Below, one piece after another: positions 26,842-36,260 of a stretch of DNA of 64,000 nt. Made by a program: the position numbers and the translations under genes. The DNA lies in the NCBI RefSeq assembly GCF_000820125.1, contig NZ_CDBY01000057.1:1-64000 (forward strand), written 5' to 3'. Within the stretch, counting starts at the first letter, position 1. Every line of letters starts with the position of its first letter. This DNA is from Aeromonas simiae. GTDB taxonomy: Bacteria; Pseudomonadota; Gammaproteobacteria; Enterobacterales; Aeromonadaceae. A model generated the notes under the pieces. It was given only the letters and a program-made list of their open reading frames with translations, did no database searches and was not told where the DNA came from.

Positions 26842-27498
26842 ATGGAAACCCGTTCTGTCTTTACCGGTGTGCAGAGCACCGCTCGCGACACCAACAAGGT
26901 GCTGCGTAACACCTACCTGCTGCTCTCCCTCACCCTGGGCTTCTCCGCCCTGGTGGCTGGTGTTGCCGCCACGCTGGCGCTGCCGGCGCCCCATTGGGCT
27001 GTGTTCCTCCTCGGCGCCTATGGTCTGATGTTCCTGACCGAGAAGAACCGCAACAACAGCATGGGGCTGGTGTTCACCTTCCTGTTCACCGGTTTCATGG
27101 GCTACACCCTCGGCCCCATCATCAACCTGTTCATGAACAACGGCGGCGGCGACATCGTCCTGACCGCCATCGGCGGTACCGCCCTCACCTTCTTCGGCCT
27201 GTCGGCGTATGCCCTGACCACCAAGCGCGACCTCTCCTTCATCGGCGGCATGCTGTTTGTTGGCTTCTGGGTGCTGCTGGTGGCCATGGTCGCCAACATC
27301 TTCTTGCAGATGCCGGCCCTGCACCTGGCGCTGTCGGCCATGTTCATGCTCTTCTCCTCTGGCGCCATCCTGCTGACCACCCAGCAGATCGTGCGTGGCG
27401 GTGAGACCAACTACATCTCGGCCACCGTGACCCTCTATATCTCCATCTACAACATCTTCGTGAGCCTGCTCAGCCTACTGGGCGGCAACCGTAACTGA
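26842..27498 (+). CDS. yccA: Bax inhibitor-1 family membrane protein YccA
   Basis: 218 aa, seven predicted transmembrane helices. It tracks E. coli YccA closely: KVLRNTYLLLSLTLGFSA, GLMFLTEKN, ANIFLQMPALHLALSAMF and GGETNYISATVTLYISIYNIFVSLLSLLG. In E. coli YccA is a substrate and modulator of the membrane protease FtsH. The start is ATG 26842 behind AGAGGA; a longer frame beginning near 26680 overlaps the tRNA terminator and is rejected. Monocistronic, with its own terminator. Confidence 0.92.
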   Translation: METRSVFTGVQSTARDTNKVLRNTYLLLSLTLGFSALVAGVAATLALPAPHWAVFLLGAYGLMFLTEKNRNNSMGLVFTFLFTGFMGYTLGPIINLFMNNGGGDIVLTAIGGTALTFFGLSAYALTTKRDLSFIGGMLFVGFWVLLVAMVANIFLQMPALHLALSAMFMLFSSGAILLTTQQIVRGGETNYISATVTLYISIYNIFVSLLSLLGGNRN

Positions 27499-27518
27499 TC
27501 GTCCATGACGAATGAATG

Positions 27519-27546
27519 CAAACCCCGCCACGGCGGGGTTTTTTAT
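27519..27546 (+). terminator. terminator of yccA
   Basis: AACCCCGCC / GGCGGGGTT stem with an AC loop and a TTTTTT tail. Its position inside the longest possible yccS frame argues for the later yccS start. Confidence 0.88.
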
Positions 27547-27631
27547 CCCTTCTGATTTGGATCAGTCGGCTGGACACGCGTTTGCGTTACCATCACTATC
27601 CACTGATTCGTTCCGGACCCTGTTGTCATCC

Positions 27632-29740
27632 ATGCCTACCGACTTTCTCGGCCAACTGCGCCGCTTTCTCACCGACAGCCACGTCTACTTCGCCCTCAAG
27701 GTGCTGATCGCCATCCTCGGCATTCTCGGCTTCTCACTGGTCACGGGGGATCTCAAGATCGCCGTGCTGCTCTCTCTCGGTGTGGTGGCCGGTGCCATCG
27801 CCGAAACCGACGACCACCTGTGGGGGCGTATCAAGAACCTCACCATGACACTCGGCTGCTTCCTGTTTGCCAGCTTCTCGGTGCAATTTCTCTTCCCCTG
27901 GCCCTGGCTGTTTGCCCTCGGGCTGGCCAGCTCGAGCTTCCTGTTCGTCATGGTGGGGGCGCTGGGCCAGCGCTACGCCACCATCAGCTTTGGCTCGCTG
28001 CTGATCGCCATCTACACCATGTTGGGTGCCGCCAACGCGCCCAACCTCTATTACCAGCCGCTGCTGCTGTGTGCCGGCGCCCTCTGGTACGGCGTGGTCT
28101 CCCTGCTCTGGCTTTGGCTGCTGCCCTACAAGACCCTGCACGAGCAGCTGGCCCAGGGCTACTTCGCCCTCAGCCGCTACCTGCTGGAAAAATCCCGCTT
28201 CTTCCCCGCCGACGAGCACGGCTCCCAGGCGATCCGTCACAACCTGGCGCTGCTCAACATCGAGGTGGTGCAGGCGATGAACCTCGCCAAGGCGAGCCTC
28301 AACAGCCGCCTCGGCCAGCATCGCTCCCCCGAGCTGGCGCGCCTGCTGCAACTCTATCTGCTGGCCCAGGAGATCCACGAGCGAGCCACCTCGAGTCACT
28401 ACCCCTACAGCCAGCTCGAGCAAGATCTGAAACAGGGCATAGTGCTGGAAGGGTTCCAGGAGGTGCTGCTGCAACTGTCTGAGGCATGCCAGCGCCTCGG
28501 TTACAGCATTCTGGTGCACAAGCCTTATCAACATTCGCGCCGCAGCCACTGGACCTTGGAGGCGCTCGGTGACCAGCTCGAGTTTACCCATCTCAAGCAG
28601 CACTACCCGAACAGTCTACTCACCCCGATGAAGTTCCTGCGCCGCAATCTGGCCAGCATCAACGCCCTGCTCGAAAGCGCCGCCAACCTGCCGGAGCCGC
28701 AAGGAGAGCTGCCTGCGCTGGCCCGAGCACCGCGCATCAGCTGGCAGGTGCTGCGCCAGCACCTCTCGCTCGACTCCATGCTGCTGCGCCACGCCATCCG
28801 TATCTCGCTCGGGCTGGTGATGGGGTACGGCATCTTGCAAGCCTTCTCCCTCGACAAGGGGTACTGGATCTTGCTGACCGTGCTGTTTGTCTGCCAACCG
28901 AGCTACAGCGCCACCCGTCGCCGTCTGGTGCAGCGGATGCTCGGCACCTTCATCGGGATCCTGCTCGGGGTGCCGGTGCTGCTGCTCTTTCCCGACCTGC
29001 AATCCCAGCTGGTGGTCATGGGGCTGGCCGCCTTCCTCTTCTTTACCCAGGTGCGCCTCAACTACAGCGCGGCGGTTTGCTTTATCACCCTCTACGTGCT
29101 GATGGCCTTCAACCTGCTCGATAACATAGGGCTGGCCATCGTCGCCCCGCGCCTGCTCGATACCACGGTCGGCTGTCTGCTCTCTTATGCCCTGGTGGCC
29201 TGGCTCTGGCCCGACTGGCAATACAAGCGCCTGCCCGCCCTCATCGCCCGCTCCCTCTCGGCCAACGCCGGCTATCTCGACAAGGTGCTCTCGGCCCTGC
29301 ATCAGGGGCGCAGCGAGTCGCTCGACTACCGGTTAGCGCGCAAGCAGGCCCACCAGGCCGACAGCGAGCTGGCACTGGCCTGGCAAAGCATGCTGGTCGA
29401 GCCGCCCAAACACCGCCACTTTCTCGAACTCTGCTTCTCGCTCACTTGGCACAACCATGCCCTGCTCTCCTATATCTCGGCACTGGGGGCACACCGCGAT
29501 ACCCTGGAGGCGATCGAGGGGCTGGCAGAGATCAACGGCTACCTGATGCAGACCCTCGACAGCGCGGCGCTGCAGATCACCGGGCAGCAGGCCGATCAGC
29601 CGATTGGGCACTGCCCGGTGCTGAGCCCGGATCAGAGCGAAGAGCACCTGATGCTGGCCCAGCAGCTCAACCTCATCAGCCGCCAGGCCGAGGAGCTGCT
29701 GGCGTTGGCCCGCCAGACCCGGTTGCTCACCCAAGGGTGA
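27632..29740 (+). CDS. yccS: YccS-family inner-membrane protein (FUSC-like)
   Basis: 702 aa, close to E. coli YccS (about 717). Two membrane bundles of five to six helices (about 20-155 and 390-525) alternate with cytoplasmic regions. Shared blocks include LFPWPWLFALGL, LGQRYATISFGSLLIAIYTMLG, IHERATSSHYPY, FRHAVR-like LLRHAIRISLGLVMGYG and KGYWILLTVLFVCQPSYSATRRRL. The fold recalls FUSC/aromatic acid exporters; the substrate is unknown. Start set at ATG 27632, since earlier frames cross the yccA terminator. tusE follows after 36 nt. Confidence 0.88.
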   Translation: MPTDFLGQLRRFLTDSHVYFALKVLIAILGILGFSLVTGDLKIAVLLSLGVVAGAIAETDDHLWGRIKNLTMTLGCFLFASFSVQFLFPWPWLFALGLASSSFLFVMVGALGQRYATISFGSLLIAIYTMLGAANAPNLYYQPLLLCAGALWYGVVSLLWLWLLPYKTLHEQLAQGYFALSRYLLEKSRFFPADEHGSQAIRHNLALLNIEVVQAMNLAKASLNSRLGQHRSPELARLLQLYLLAQEIHERATSSHYPYSQLEQDLKQGIVLEGFQEVLLQLSEACQRLGYSILVHKPYQHSRRSHWTLEALGDQLEFTHLKQHYPNSLLTPMKFLRRNLASINALLESAANLPEPQGELPALARAPRISWQVLRQHLSLDSMLLRHAIRISLGLVMGYGILQAFSLDKGYWILLTVLFVCQPSYSATRRRLVQRMLGTFIGILLGVPVLLLFPDLQSQLVVMGLAAFLFFTQVRLNYSAAVCFITLYVLMAFNLLDNIGLAIVAPRLLDTTVGCLLSYALVAWLWPDWQYKRLPALIARSLSANAGYLDKVLSALHQGRSESLDYRLARKQAHQADSELALAWQSMLVEPPKHRHFLELCFSLTWHNHALLSYISALGAHRDTLEAIEGLAEINGYLMQTLDSAALQITGQQADQPIGHCPVLSPDQSEEHLMLAQQLNLISRQAEELLALARQTRLLTQG

Positions 29741-29776
29741 GGCGCTACCATGCCCGCCTCTTTACAGGAGTCATCC

Positions 29777-30112
29777 ATGGCAGAACTGATCTTCAACGGT
29801 CGCACCATCGCTACCGATCCCCAGGGGTATCTGTGCGACATCAATGAGTGGAGCGAGGCGCTGGCCCTGCTGCTGGCCGAGCAGGAGGGGATCGTGATGG
29901 AGGAGCCCCACTGGGAGGTGGTGCGTTTCGTGCGCGCTTTCTATCTGGAGTTCAACACCTCCCCCGCCATCCGCGCCCTGGTCAAGGCGATGGAGAAGCA
30001 CTACGGCCCCGAGAAGGGCAACAGTCGCTATCTCTACAAGCTCTTTCCTAAAGGGCCCGCCAAGCAGGCGACCAAGATTGGCGGCCTGCCCAAGCCCGTC
30101 AAATGCATCTAA
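29777..30112 (+). CDS. tusE: sulfur relay protein TusE (DsrC family)
   Basis: 111 aa. Accepts persulfide sulfur from TusBCD and passes it to MnmA for 2-thiouridine in tRNA. DsrC/TusE signatures: [42 protein letters not shown], and the penultimate catalytic Cys (KPVKCI). It lacks the second C-terminal Cys found in dissimilatory DsrC, as expected for TusE. AGGAG is ahead of ATG 29777. Confidence 0.93.
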   Translation: MAELIFNGRTIATDPQGYLCDINEWSEALALLLAEQEGIVMEEPHWEVVRFVRAFYLEFNTSPAIRALVKAMEKHYGPEKGNSRYLYKLFPKGPAKQATKIGGLPKPVKCI

Positions 30113-30143
30113 AAAAATACCGCGCCAAGGCGCGGTATTTTTT
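30112..30143. terminator. bidirectional terminator
   Basis: AATACCGCGCC / GGCGCGGTATT stem, AA loop, A run before and T run after. It serves the convergent tusE and dedD. Confidence 0.92.
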
Positions 30144-30164
30144 ATTCGGTGGGTGACCCCTTTC

Positions 30165-30989
30165 TCAGGGGTTATAGGCCACCACAGAGCCGCTCAGCGC
30201 GGTCAGCTGGTTAAGGCGCGGCAGCATGCCCTGCAACTTGTCGCGCGACACATCGGGGCCCACCACGACACGGTTGAGCTCGCCCTGGCGCGGGGTGCGC
30301 GGCACGCTGTGAGCCGGATAACCGGCGGCGCGCAGCTTGGCGACGATGCTATTGACGCTGTCGACGTTCTTGAACGCCCCCAGCTGGATGATCCAAGAGC
30401 CCTGTGACGCCGTGGCCGCCGGCTTCGGCTTATCCAGCGTGGACATCAGATCCCCCAGCGGATCCCCAGAGCTGGCCCGCTTCGGCGCCTCGGTCGCCTT
30501 TGGCTTGGGCGGCTCTACCGGCTTGGGCTTGGATTCTGCGATCTGTACCGGTTTAGGCTTGGGATCGGGTTTCTTCTCCACCGGCTTGGTCTGGGTCACC
30601 GTCTGTGGCTTGCTCGGTGCGGCCGGCTGATGGTTGGGCGCCGGTTGGGGTTTGCTCTCGGGCTGCTGCACCGTGACAGGGCCGGAGATGGGTTCAACCT
30701 GCCACTGCTGGTGCGCCTGCTCATCGACCTGAGCGCTCTCGAAAGCCGGCTGCTGGGCCGCCGAGGCCTGCGCCTGGCTGGCCTCATGGGCCGCCTGCAA
30801 CTCGCTCGCCCCCGATACTTGCAGCGCCGGCTTGGCCGGCTCCAGCTCGGGGCGCAGCGGGATCTTGGCAAAAGACTCCTCTTCGACCTCCTGCTGCTTG
30901 TTACCGTCGAGCAGATCCGGCAGGAAGATCACCACCAGGGCCACCAGGATAACGGTGCCCACCAAACGATTCTGAAATTGCGAGGCCAC
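30165..30989 (-). CDS. dedD: SPOR-domain cell division protein DedD
   Basis: 274 aa. One N-terminal membrane helix (LVGTVILVALVVIFLPDLL, about 9-27) anchors it in the inner membrane; a long Pro/Lys/Glu-rich periplasmic linker follows (KPQTVTQTKPVEKKPDPKPK), and the last 75 residues are a SPOR domain (SWIIQLGAFKNVDSVNSIVAKLRAAGYPA) that binds denuded glycans at the septum. The start is GTG 30989, which overlaps the folC stop (TAGTG). This is the gene order of E. coli folC-dedD. Confidence 0.92.
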   Translation of the reverse strand: MASQFQNRLVGTVILVALVVIFLPDLLDGNKQQEVEEESFAKIPLRPELEPAKPALQVSGASELQAAHEASQAQASAAQQPAFESAQVDEQAHQQWQVEPISGPVTVQQPESKPQPAPNHQPAAPSKPQTVTQTKPVEKKPDPKPKPVQIAESKPKPVEPPKPKATEAPKRASSGDPLGDLMSTLDKPKPAATASQGSWIIQLGAFKNVDSVNSIVAKLRAAGYPAHSVPRTPRQGELNRVVVGPDVSRDKLQGMLPRLNQLTALSGSVVAYNP

Positions 30990-32245
30990 TATGACTCCTC
31001 TTGCTCGTGCCCGGCCAATACGTCCGCGACAGTATAAAACGAGCCAAAAACGATAACCATATCAAGGGGCTCGGAACGAGAGAGCGCCGCCATATAGGCC
31101 TGCATCACGCTCTCATGGCAGAGGCCAGCCTCCCCCAGCGCCCCGAGCAGTTGCTCGGCGCTGGCACCGCGCGGCCCACCCAGGGTGGCCAGGTGCCACT
31201 CCCCGATCAACCCCTTGAGTTCAGCCAGCGAGCCAGCCATGTCCTTGTCTTTGAGCATGCCGACCACGGCGCGACGAACCCCGGCGCATGGCAGCTCGCG
31301 CAGGCGCTGCGCCAGATACGCCGCCGAATGGGGGTTGTGGGCCACATCCACATACACGGTAGGGTGCTCCTGCAACAGTTGCAGGCGACCCGCCAGCCTC
31401 GCCTGGGCCAGGCCCCGGCGAAGTGCGGACACCTCGAGAGGCAGGCCGAGGGATTCCAGCGCCGCCAGCACGGTCACCGCATTCATCAGCGGCAGGGCCG
31501 GCTTGGGCAAGTCGGCGTAGTGGTGGATGCCGTGGTAATCCCAGCCGTGCTCCCCCACCTCAGCGCGAAAATCACGCCCCACCTGGCGCAGCCTAGCCCC
31601 GATCCGCTCGGCCTCGCTGGCGATGGTGGCCGGCGGCACGGGTTCGCCGCTGATGGCCGGCTTGCCAGCGCGGAAGATCCCGGCCTTCTCCACCGCCACC
31701 TGCTCGCGGGTGTCGCCGAGCCAGTCGCAGTGATCGAGGGCGATCGAGGTGATCATCGCCACGTCGGACTCCACCACGTTGGTGGCATCAAGGCGGCCAC
31801 CGAGCCCCACCTCGAGCAACAGCACATCGATGCCGGCACGGGCGAAGATCCACAGCGCCGCCAGGGTGGCGAACTCGAAGAAGGTGAGCGAGATGTCGCC
31901 GCGCGCCGCCTCCACCGCGGTGAAGGCCTCACAGTGCAGCGCCTCGGCCAGTTCGGCCCCATCGACTCTCACCCGCTCGGTGAAACGCAGCAGGTGGGGT
32001 GAGGAGTAGACACCGACCCGGTAGCCGTGCTCTTGCAGCACGCTGGCGGCCATGGCGCAGGAGGAGCCCTTGCCATTGGTGCCCCCCACGGTCACCACCT
32101 TGCACGGCAGGGTGGTGACCCCGAGCCGGCGGGCCACCTCGCCGACACGGGCCAGGCCCATGTCGATGTTGGCCGGGTGGATGGCCTCCAAATAAGAAAG
32201 CCAGTCGACCAGCGACCGGCTTTGATCCAACGATGAAGAAGTCAT
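30989..32245 (-). CDS. folC: bifunctional folylpolyglutamate/dihydrofolate synthase
   Basis: 418 aa. Adds L-glutamate to dihydropteroate and folates. Mur-ligase-type ATP loop TVGGTNGKGSSCAMAAS near residue 46; the second conserved block TFFEFATLAALWIFARAGIDVLLLEVGLGGRLDATN near 117; then LDHCDWLG near 165 and YVDVAHNPHSAAYL near 293. It overlaps dedD by one base and starts two nt after the accD stop, so accD-folC-dedD are translationally linked. Confidence 0.95.
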   Translation of the reverse strand: MTSSSLDQSRSLVDWLSYLEAIHPANIDMGLARVGEVARRLGVTTLPCKVVTVGGTNGKGSSCAMAASVLQEHGYRVGVYSSPHLLRFTERVRVDGAELAEALHCEAFTAVEAARGDISLTFFEFATLAALWIFARAGIDVLLLEVGLGGRLDATNVVESDVAMITSIALDHCDWLGDTREQVAVEKAGIFRAGKPAISGEPVPPATIASEAERIGARLRQVGRDFRAEVGEHGWDYHGIHHYADLPKPALPLMNAVTVLAALESLGLPLEVSALRRGLAQARLAGRLQLLQEHPTVYVDVAHNPHSAAYLAQRLRELPCAGVRRAVVGMLKDKDMAGSLAELKGLIGEWHLATLGGPRGASAEQLLGALGEAGLCHESVMQAYMAALSRSEPLDMVIVFGSFYTVADVLAGHEQEES

Positions 32246-32247
32246 GC

Positions 32248-33111
32248 TTACTCGGCGTCGACAGTGGTGTTCATCAGTTTGGCCATCAGGCCCGCCAGAC
32301 GATCGCGCATCTCGCGGCGATCGATGATGAGATCGATGGCGCCCTTCTCGAGCAAGAACTCGGAGCGCTGGAACCCTTCCGGCAGCTTCTCGCGCACCGT
32401 CTGCTCGATGACGCGCGGACCGGCAAAACCGATCAGGGCCTTGGGCTCACCCACGTTGATGTCACCCAGCATGGCGAGGCTGGCAGAGACGCCGCCCATG
32501 GTCGGGTCCGTCAGCACGGAGATAAACGGCAATCCGGCCTTGGAGAGGCGATCGAGCGCCGCACTGGTCTTGGCCATCTGCATCAGGGAGAACAGCGCCT
32601 CCTGCATGCGGGCCCCGCCCGAGGCGGAGAAGCAGATCAGGCCGCGCCCCTCTTTGAGGCACTCGTCGACGGCACGCACGAAGCGGGCGCCGACCACGGA
32701 GGACATGGAGCCGCCGATGAAGGCAAACTCAAAGGCGCATGCCACCACGGGCACCCCCTTGAGGGTCCCCTTCATGACCACCAGGGCGTCTTTCTCACCG
32801 GTGCTCTTCTGGGCAGCAGCAAGGCGCTCCTTGTAACGCTTGGAGTCCTTGAACTTCAGAACATCCTGCGGCTCCAACTCGGCGGCCACTTCGACGCGAC
32901 CCTCCTCGTCGAGGAACTGCTCCAGGCGATCCCGCGCGCTGATGCGCATGTGGTGATCACACTTGGGACATACTTCCAGGTTGCGCTCCAGCTCAGCCCG
33001 GTAAAGCACCTGCTCGCAAGCACTGCACTTGGTCCACACCCCTTCCGGAATGTTGTGACGACGCGGTGTGGTGATCTTGCTCTTGGGAAGAATCTTCTCA
33101 AGCCAGCTCAT
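32248..33111 (-). CDS. accD: acetyl-CoA carboxylase, carboxyltransferase beta subunit
   Basis: 287 aa. With AccA it transfers carboxyl from biotin to acetyl-CoA, the first step of fatty acid synthesis. A four-Cys zinc ribbon is present ([11 protein letters not shown] and [10 protein letters not shown], residues 26-50). The carboxyltransferase core shows [21 protein letters not shown] and [12 protein letters not shown]. Start ATG 33111 follows AAGGA; the upstream frame extension is not supported. Confidence 0.95.
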   Translation of the reverse strand: MSWLEKILPKSKITTPRRHNIPEGVWTKCSACEQVLYRAELERNLEVCPKCDHHMRISARDRLEQFLDEEGRVEVAAELEPQDVLKFKDSKRYKERLAAAQKSTGEKDALVVMKGTLKGVPVVACAFEFAFIGGSMSSVVGARFVRAVDECLKEGRGLICFSASGGARMQEALFSLMQMAKTSAALDRLSKAGLPFISVLTDPTMGGVSASLAMLGDINVGEPKALIGFAGPRVIEQTVREKLPEGFQRSEFLLEKGAIDLIIDRREMRDRLAGLMAKLMNTTVDAE

Positions 33112-33227
33112 GGAATTCCTTAATGCTTTTTCTGCTTGAAAACACGACAGCACCGTGAGGATTCAATCACTTGCCGATGCTGCGGGGATATGTGGCCTGC
33201 CATTAAAGCACACTTTCTCGGGGGTAG

Positions 33228-34040
33228 TTACAAAAAACTGGTCGTACCCGGGGCCGAATCCGGCAACCACAGGGGGCCCAGCGGCACGCCCGGTAGCGCG
33301 AATTCATCGGGGTAGTCGACACCGACCAGGTAGAGGCCGCCCGCCTTGGCGGTGGGGCCCGCCACATTGCGATCGCGCGCCGCCAGCACCTCGGCTACCC
33401 ACTCCACCGGCTTTTCGCCCTTCCCCACCTCAAGCAGGGTGCCGGTGATGTTGCGTACCATGTGGTGCAAGAAGGCGTTGGCTTTAATGTCGAGCACGAT
33501 ATAGGGGCCGGAGCGGCTGACGCACAAGTGCGTCACATTACGCCACGGGGTGTTGGACTGGCAGCTGATGGCGCGAAACGAGCTGAAATCCTGCTCACCG
33601 ATGAGGCACTGTCCCGCCGCGTGCATCAACTCGGCGTCGAGGTGGTCGTGATAGTGGCTCACCCCGCAGCCGAGGATCGCCGGGCGGTAGTTGTGGTTGT
33701 AGATGACGTAGCGATAGCGGCGGGCCGTGGCGCTGAAACGGGCGTGGAAATCGTCCGGCACCTCCTTGAACCAGCGAACCGCGATGTCACCCGGCAGATT
33801 GGAGTTGAGGCCGAGGGTCCAGGCCGACTCCTTGCGGGCGGCATCGGTGTCAAAGTGGATCACCTGACCGGTGGCATGCACACCGGCATCGGTGCGTCCG
33901 GCACACTGGATCTCGACCGGATGATTGGCGATCTTGCCAAGGGCCCGCTCCAGCTCGGCCTGTACGCTGATCACTTCCCGTTGACGCTGCCAGCCAAAAT
34001 AGCGGCTGCCGTCATATTCGATTCCGAGGGCTATACGCAT
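33228..34040 (-). CDS. truA: tRNA pseudouridine(38-40) synthase TruA
   Basis: 270 aa. Isomerises U38-U40 in the tRNA anticodon arm. Catalytic Asp lies in [18 protein letters not shown] near residue 51; further blocks are [12 protein letters not shown] near 9, SFRAISCQS near 130 and [20 protein letters not shown] near 191. Between fimV and accD, as in many gammaproteobacteria. Confidence 0.95.
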   Translation of the reverse strand: MRIALGIEYDGSRYFGWQRQREVISVQAELERALGKIANHPVEIQCAGRTDAGVHATGQVIHFDTDAARKESAWTLGLNSNLPGDIAVRWFKEVPDDFHARFSATARRYRYVIYNHNYRPAILGCGVSHYHDHLDAELMHAAGQCLIGEQDFSSFRAISCQSNTPWRNVTHLCVSRSGPYIVLDIKANAFLHHMVRNITGTLLEVGKGEKPVEWVAEVLAARDRNVAGPTAKAGGLYLVGVDYPDEFALPGVPLGPLWLPDSAPGTTSFL

Positions 34041-34088
34041 GGGACACCTGAGACAATGAAAACGCGGCGAATTATACGCAAACAGGGG

Positions 34089-34119
34089 GCAAAAAGAAGG
34101 GCGGCCATCCGGCCGCCCT
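34089..34119 (-). terminator. terminator of fimV
   Basis: On the minus strand GGGCGGCC / GGCCGCCC with a four-base loop is followed by TTCTTTTT. It lies between fimV and truA, so truA and downstream genes likely have their own promoter or read-through. Confidence 0.82.
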
Positions 34120-34145
34120 GCATCACATCAGGCATCTGATCGGGA

Positions 34146-36089
34146 TCAGGCCAGTCGCTTGAGGAGCTTCTCCGCCTCGGCACGCTGACTGTCGGAGCCC
34201 TGCGCCGCCGCCTCTTCCAGCAGCTCGCGAGCGCTCTCCTTGTCATCGATCTCGAGATAGGCGCGGGCCAGATCCAGCTTGGCACCCACGCCACCATCGT
34301 CGGCATCGACATCAAAGCCAGTGCTCTCTGGCAGCACTTCAGGGAAGCCATCCAGGCCCACATCGAGCGACACATTCTGATAGGGCTCGTCAGAGCTGGC
34401 GCCGTGACCGGCGTCAGCCAGCAGAGCGTCAATCTCGACGTACTGCTCCTGCTGGGCGACCTCACGCTCTGGCAGCGGGGCCGCCTCGGACTCGCGGAAG
34501 GCCTCGGCAAAATCGAGCGCCAGCTCATCGTCTTGGCTGACATCGGGAGCGGCCTCATCACTCGCGGCCTGCTGCGGCGCTTCGGCCTCGGCCTGCACCT
34601 TGTCGAGCTCGGCATCGAGCTGGCTGAGATCAAACACCTCTTCGGCCAGCTCGGACGAGAGCGGCGCTGCGCTGGCGGTAAAGGGCGACGACTCGGGCTC
34701 ATCAACCGCCTGCGGCTCGGGCACCAGATCCGGGTCCCGGCTGGGCGTCAGCTCCACCGCCGCGTCAGGTTCACTTTCGTCATGGAACACCAGATCGGGT
34801 TGCGCCTGCAGCGCAGAGAGCTCGGGCTCGGCCGGCTCGCGGTGCGGCGGCTCCGGCACCAGAGGCGCCACACCGGGTGCCAGCAGATCATCAAACTCAT
34901 GGGAGTCTTGATCATCGAAGAAGGCGGCCGTCGATTCGGACAGGCTCTTCTCCTGCTCCTCCAGCTCGCGACGAGCACGGGCACGCAACCAGAGAGTGAC
35001 CAGCGCCAGAACCAGAAGCACCGGCAGCAAGATGATCATGGCCAGATTAAGCGGGGATGAAAGCAGCTCCACCAGCCAGTTCTTTTCCGTTGCAGCCGGT
35101 ACGGCGGCAGGGGTCTGCCCTTGCAGCTTGCCCTTGAGCTCGCCGATCTCTTTTTGCAACGCTGCCTGATCCACCAGCTGCGCCTTGAGGGTCTCCAGCT
35201 CCTGCGTCTGGGACTCCACCCGCAGCTTGAGGCGGTGATTGGTCTCACTCACCTGGGCCAGCTGATTGGTGGTGTCATCGAGCGCCAGCTTCATCTCGGT
35301 GGCGTTACCCGGCAGATCGGTCGCCGTCTGCGGCGGCAAGGGGGCAGGAGCCACTACGGCACTGCTGACGGCTGGCGCCAGCGCGACGGCGCTGGAGACG
35401 GCGGCAGAGGTGCTGGCCAGCGCCGCCGAAGGGGCGGCCTCGGTCTTGACCGGAGCAGCAGGTGGCAGCGCAGCACGGCTCGCGGAGGGGGCCTTGGCCT
35501 GCTCCTTCGTGGGCAGCGGTGCCGCGTCATTGCGGGGAGCCGACTTGGGCTGACTGGCCACCTTGGGATGCACCGTCAGGTTACGCACCTCTCCCAGCTC
35601 TCGGTTGGCCTGGTACTTGGGACTGATCCCCTTCCAACTGGCGTTGTCACTGCGAAAACGCGAGATGGCCTCGGCCTCGGAGATGCGCCGCGCCTCCTGC
35701 TCGGTGGGCAGCAGGATCGATGATCCGACCAGAATATGGTTGATGTTGCCATCGGCAAAGCTGCGCGGATTCTTCTCGTAGATGGCCACCATGGTCTGGT
35801 AGACGCTGACCCGACTGCTAGGACGGTAACGGTTGGCCAGACTCCACAGGGTATCGCTACGGCGCACCGGGCCATAACGCTCGCTGCGAGTGGTCGTGGC
35901 CGGAGCCACCCCCCTGGCGGTTGCCGCCGGCTGGGCAGCAGGCTGAGCAGATGCCGGCGTAGCGGCGGCGCGCACCGGCTCATCCGGCCCCTTGAGTTCG
36001 ACAAAGAAGGGCTCACGCTGCTCCCCATGGGCAGGAGTCAGCAGGCCCAAAACCAGCAACGTTGCCAATGCTATGCGGGAATGTCCCAT
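34146..36089 (-). CDS. fimV: FimV/HubP-type polar landmark protein
   Basis: 647 aa. Signal peptide at 1-22 (ALATLLVLGLLTPAHG); LysM-like peptidoglycan-binding region near 70-120 (VRRSDTLWSLANRYRP, ILVGSSILLPTEQEA); Ala/Pro-rich linker; coiled coil near 270-320; one transmembrane helix near 345-365 (LAMIILLPVLLVLALVTLWL); acidic cytoplasmic region; and a C-terminal FimV TPR-like domain (LDLARAYLEIDDKESARELLEEA). Such proteins place type IV pili and polar flagella. Shorter than Pseudomonas FimV (over 900 aa). Start ATG 36089; the long upstream frame is rejected. Confidence 0.9.
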   Translation of the reverse strand: MGHSRIALATLLVLGLLTPAHGEQREPFFVELKGPDEPVRAAATPASAQPAAQPAATARGVAPATTTRSERYGPVRRSDTLWSLANRYRPSSRVSVYQTMVAIYEKNPRSFADGNINHILVGSSILLPTEQEARRISEAEAISRFRSDNASWKGISPKYQANRELGEVRNLTVHPKVASQPKSAPRNDAAPLPTKEQAKAPSASRAALPPAAPVKTEAAPSAALASTSAAVSSAVALAPAVSSAVVAPAPLPPQTATDLPGNATEMKLALDDTTNQLAQVSETNHRLKLRVESQTQELETLKAQLVDQAALQKEIGELKGKLQGQTPAAVPAATEKNWLVELLSSPLNLAMIILLPVLLVLALVTLWLRARARRELEEQEKSLSESTAAFFDDQDSHEFDDLLAPGVAPLVPEPPHREPAEPELSALQAQPDLVFHDESEPDAAVELTPSRDPDLVPEPQAVDEPESSPFTASAAPLSSELAEEVFDLSQLDAELDKVQAEAEAPQQAASDEAAPDVSQDDELALDFAEAFRESEAAPLPEREVAQQEQYVEIDALLADAGHGASSDEPYQNVSLDVGLDGFPEVLPESTGFDVDADDGGVGAKLDLARAYLEIDDKESARELLEEAAAQGSDSQRAEAEKLLKRLA

Positions 36090-36260
36090 ATTCGTTCCTT
36101 GTTTGACGGCCCTATCGCATTGAAAAATTTGGATAGTTAACCCGTATTTTGTCGAAACACTATAATTCAGCCGGCGTTCACAGACCAGTTGTCGGCACGC
36201 CTTCGCTGACATTTCATGCAGTTGGGGTGACCTCGGTCATGATTCCACCCCAGCGCAAGC

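Noticed and set aside
27512-27631. Forty extra N-terminal codons for yccS
   Set aside because: They run through the yccA terminator and lack YccS-like sequence; ATG 27632 fits the family start.
32233-33123. Plus-strand frame of 296 codons opposite accD
   Set aside because: Antisense shadow of accD; no recognisable content.
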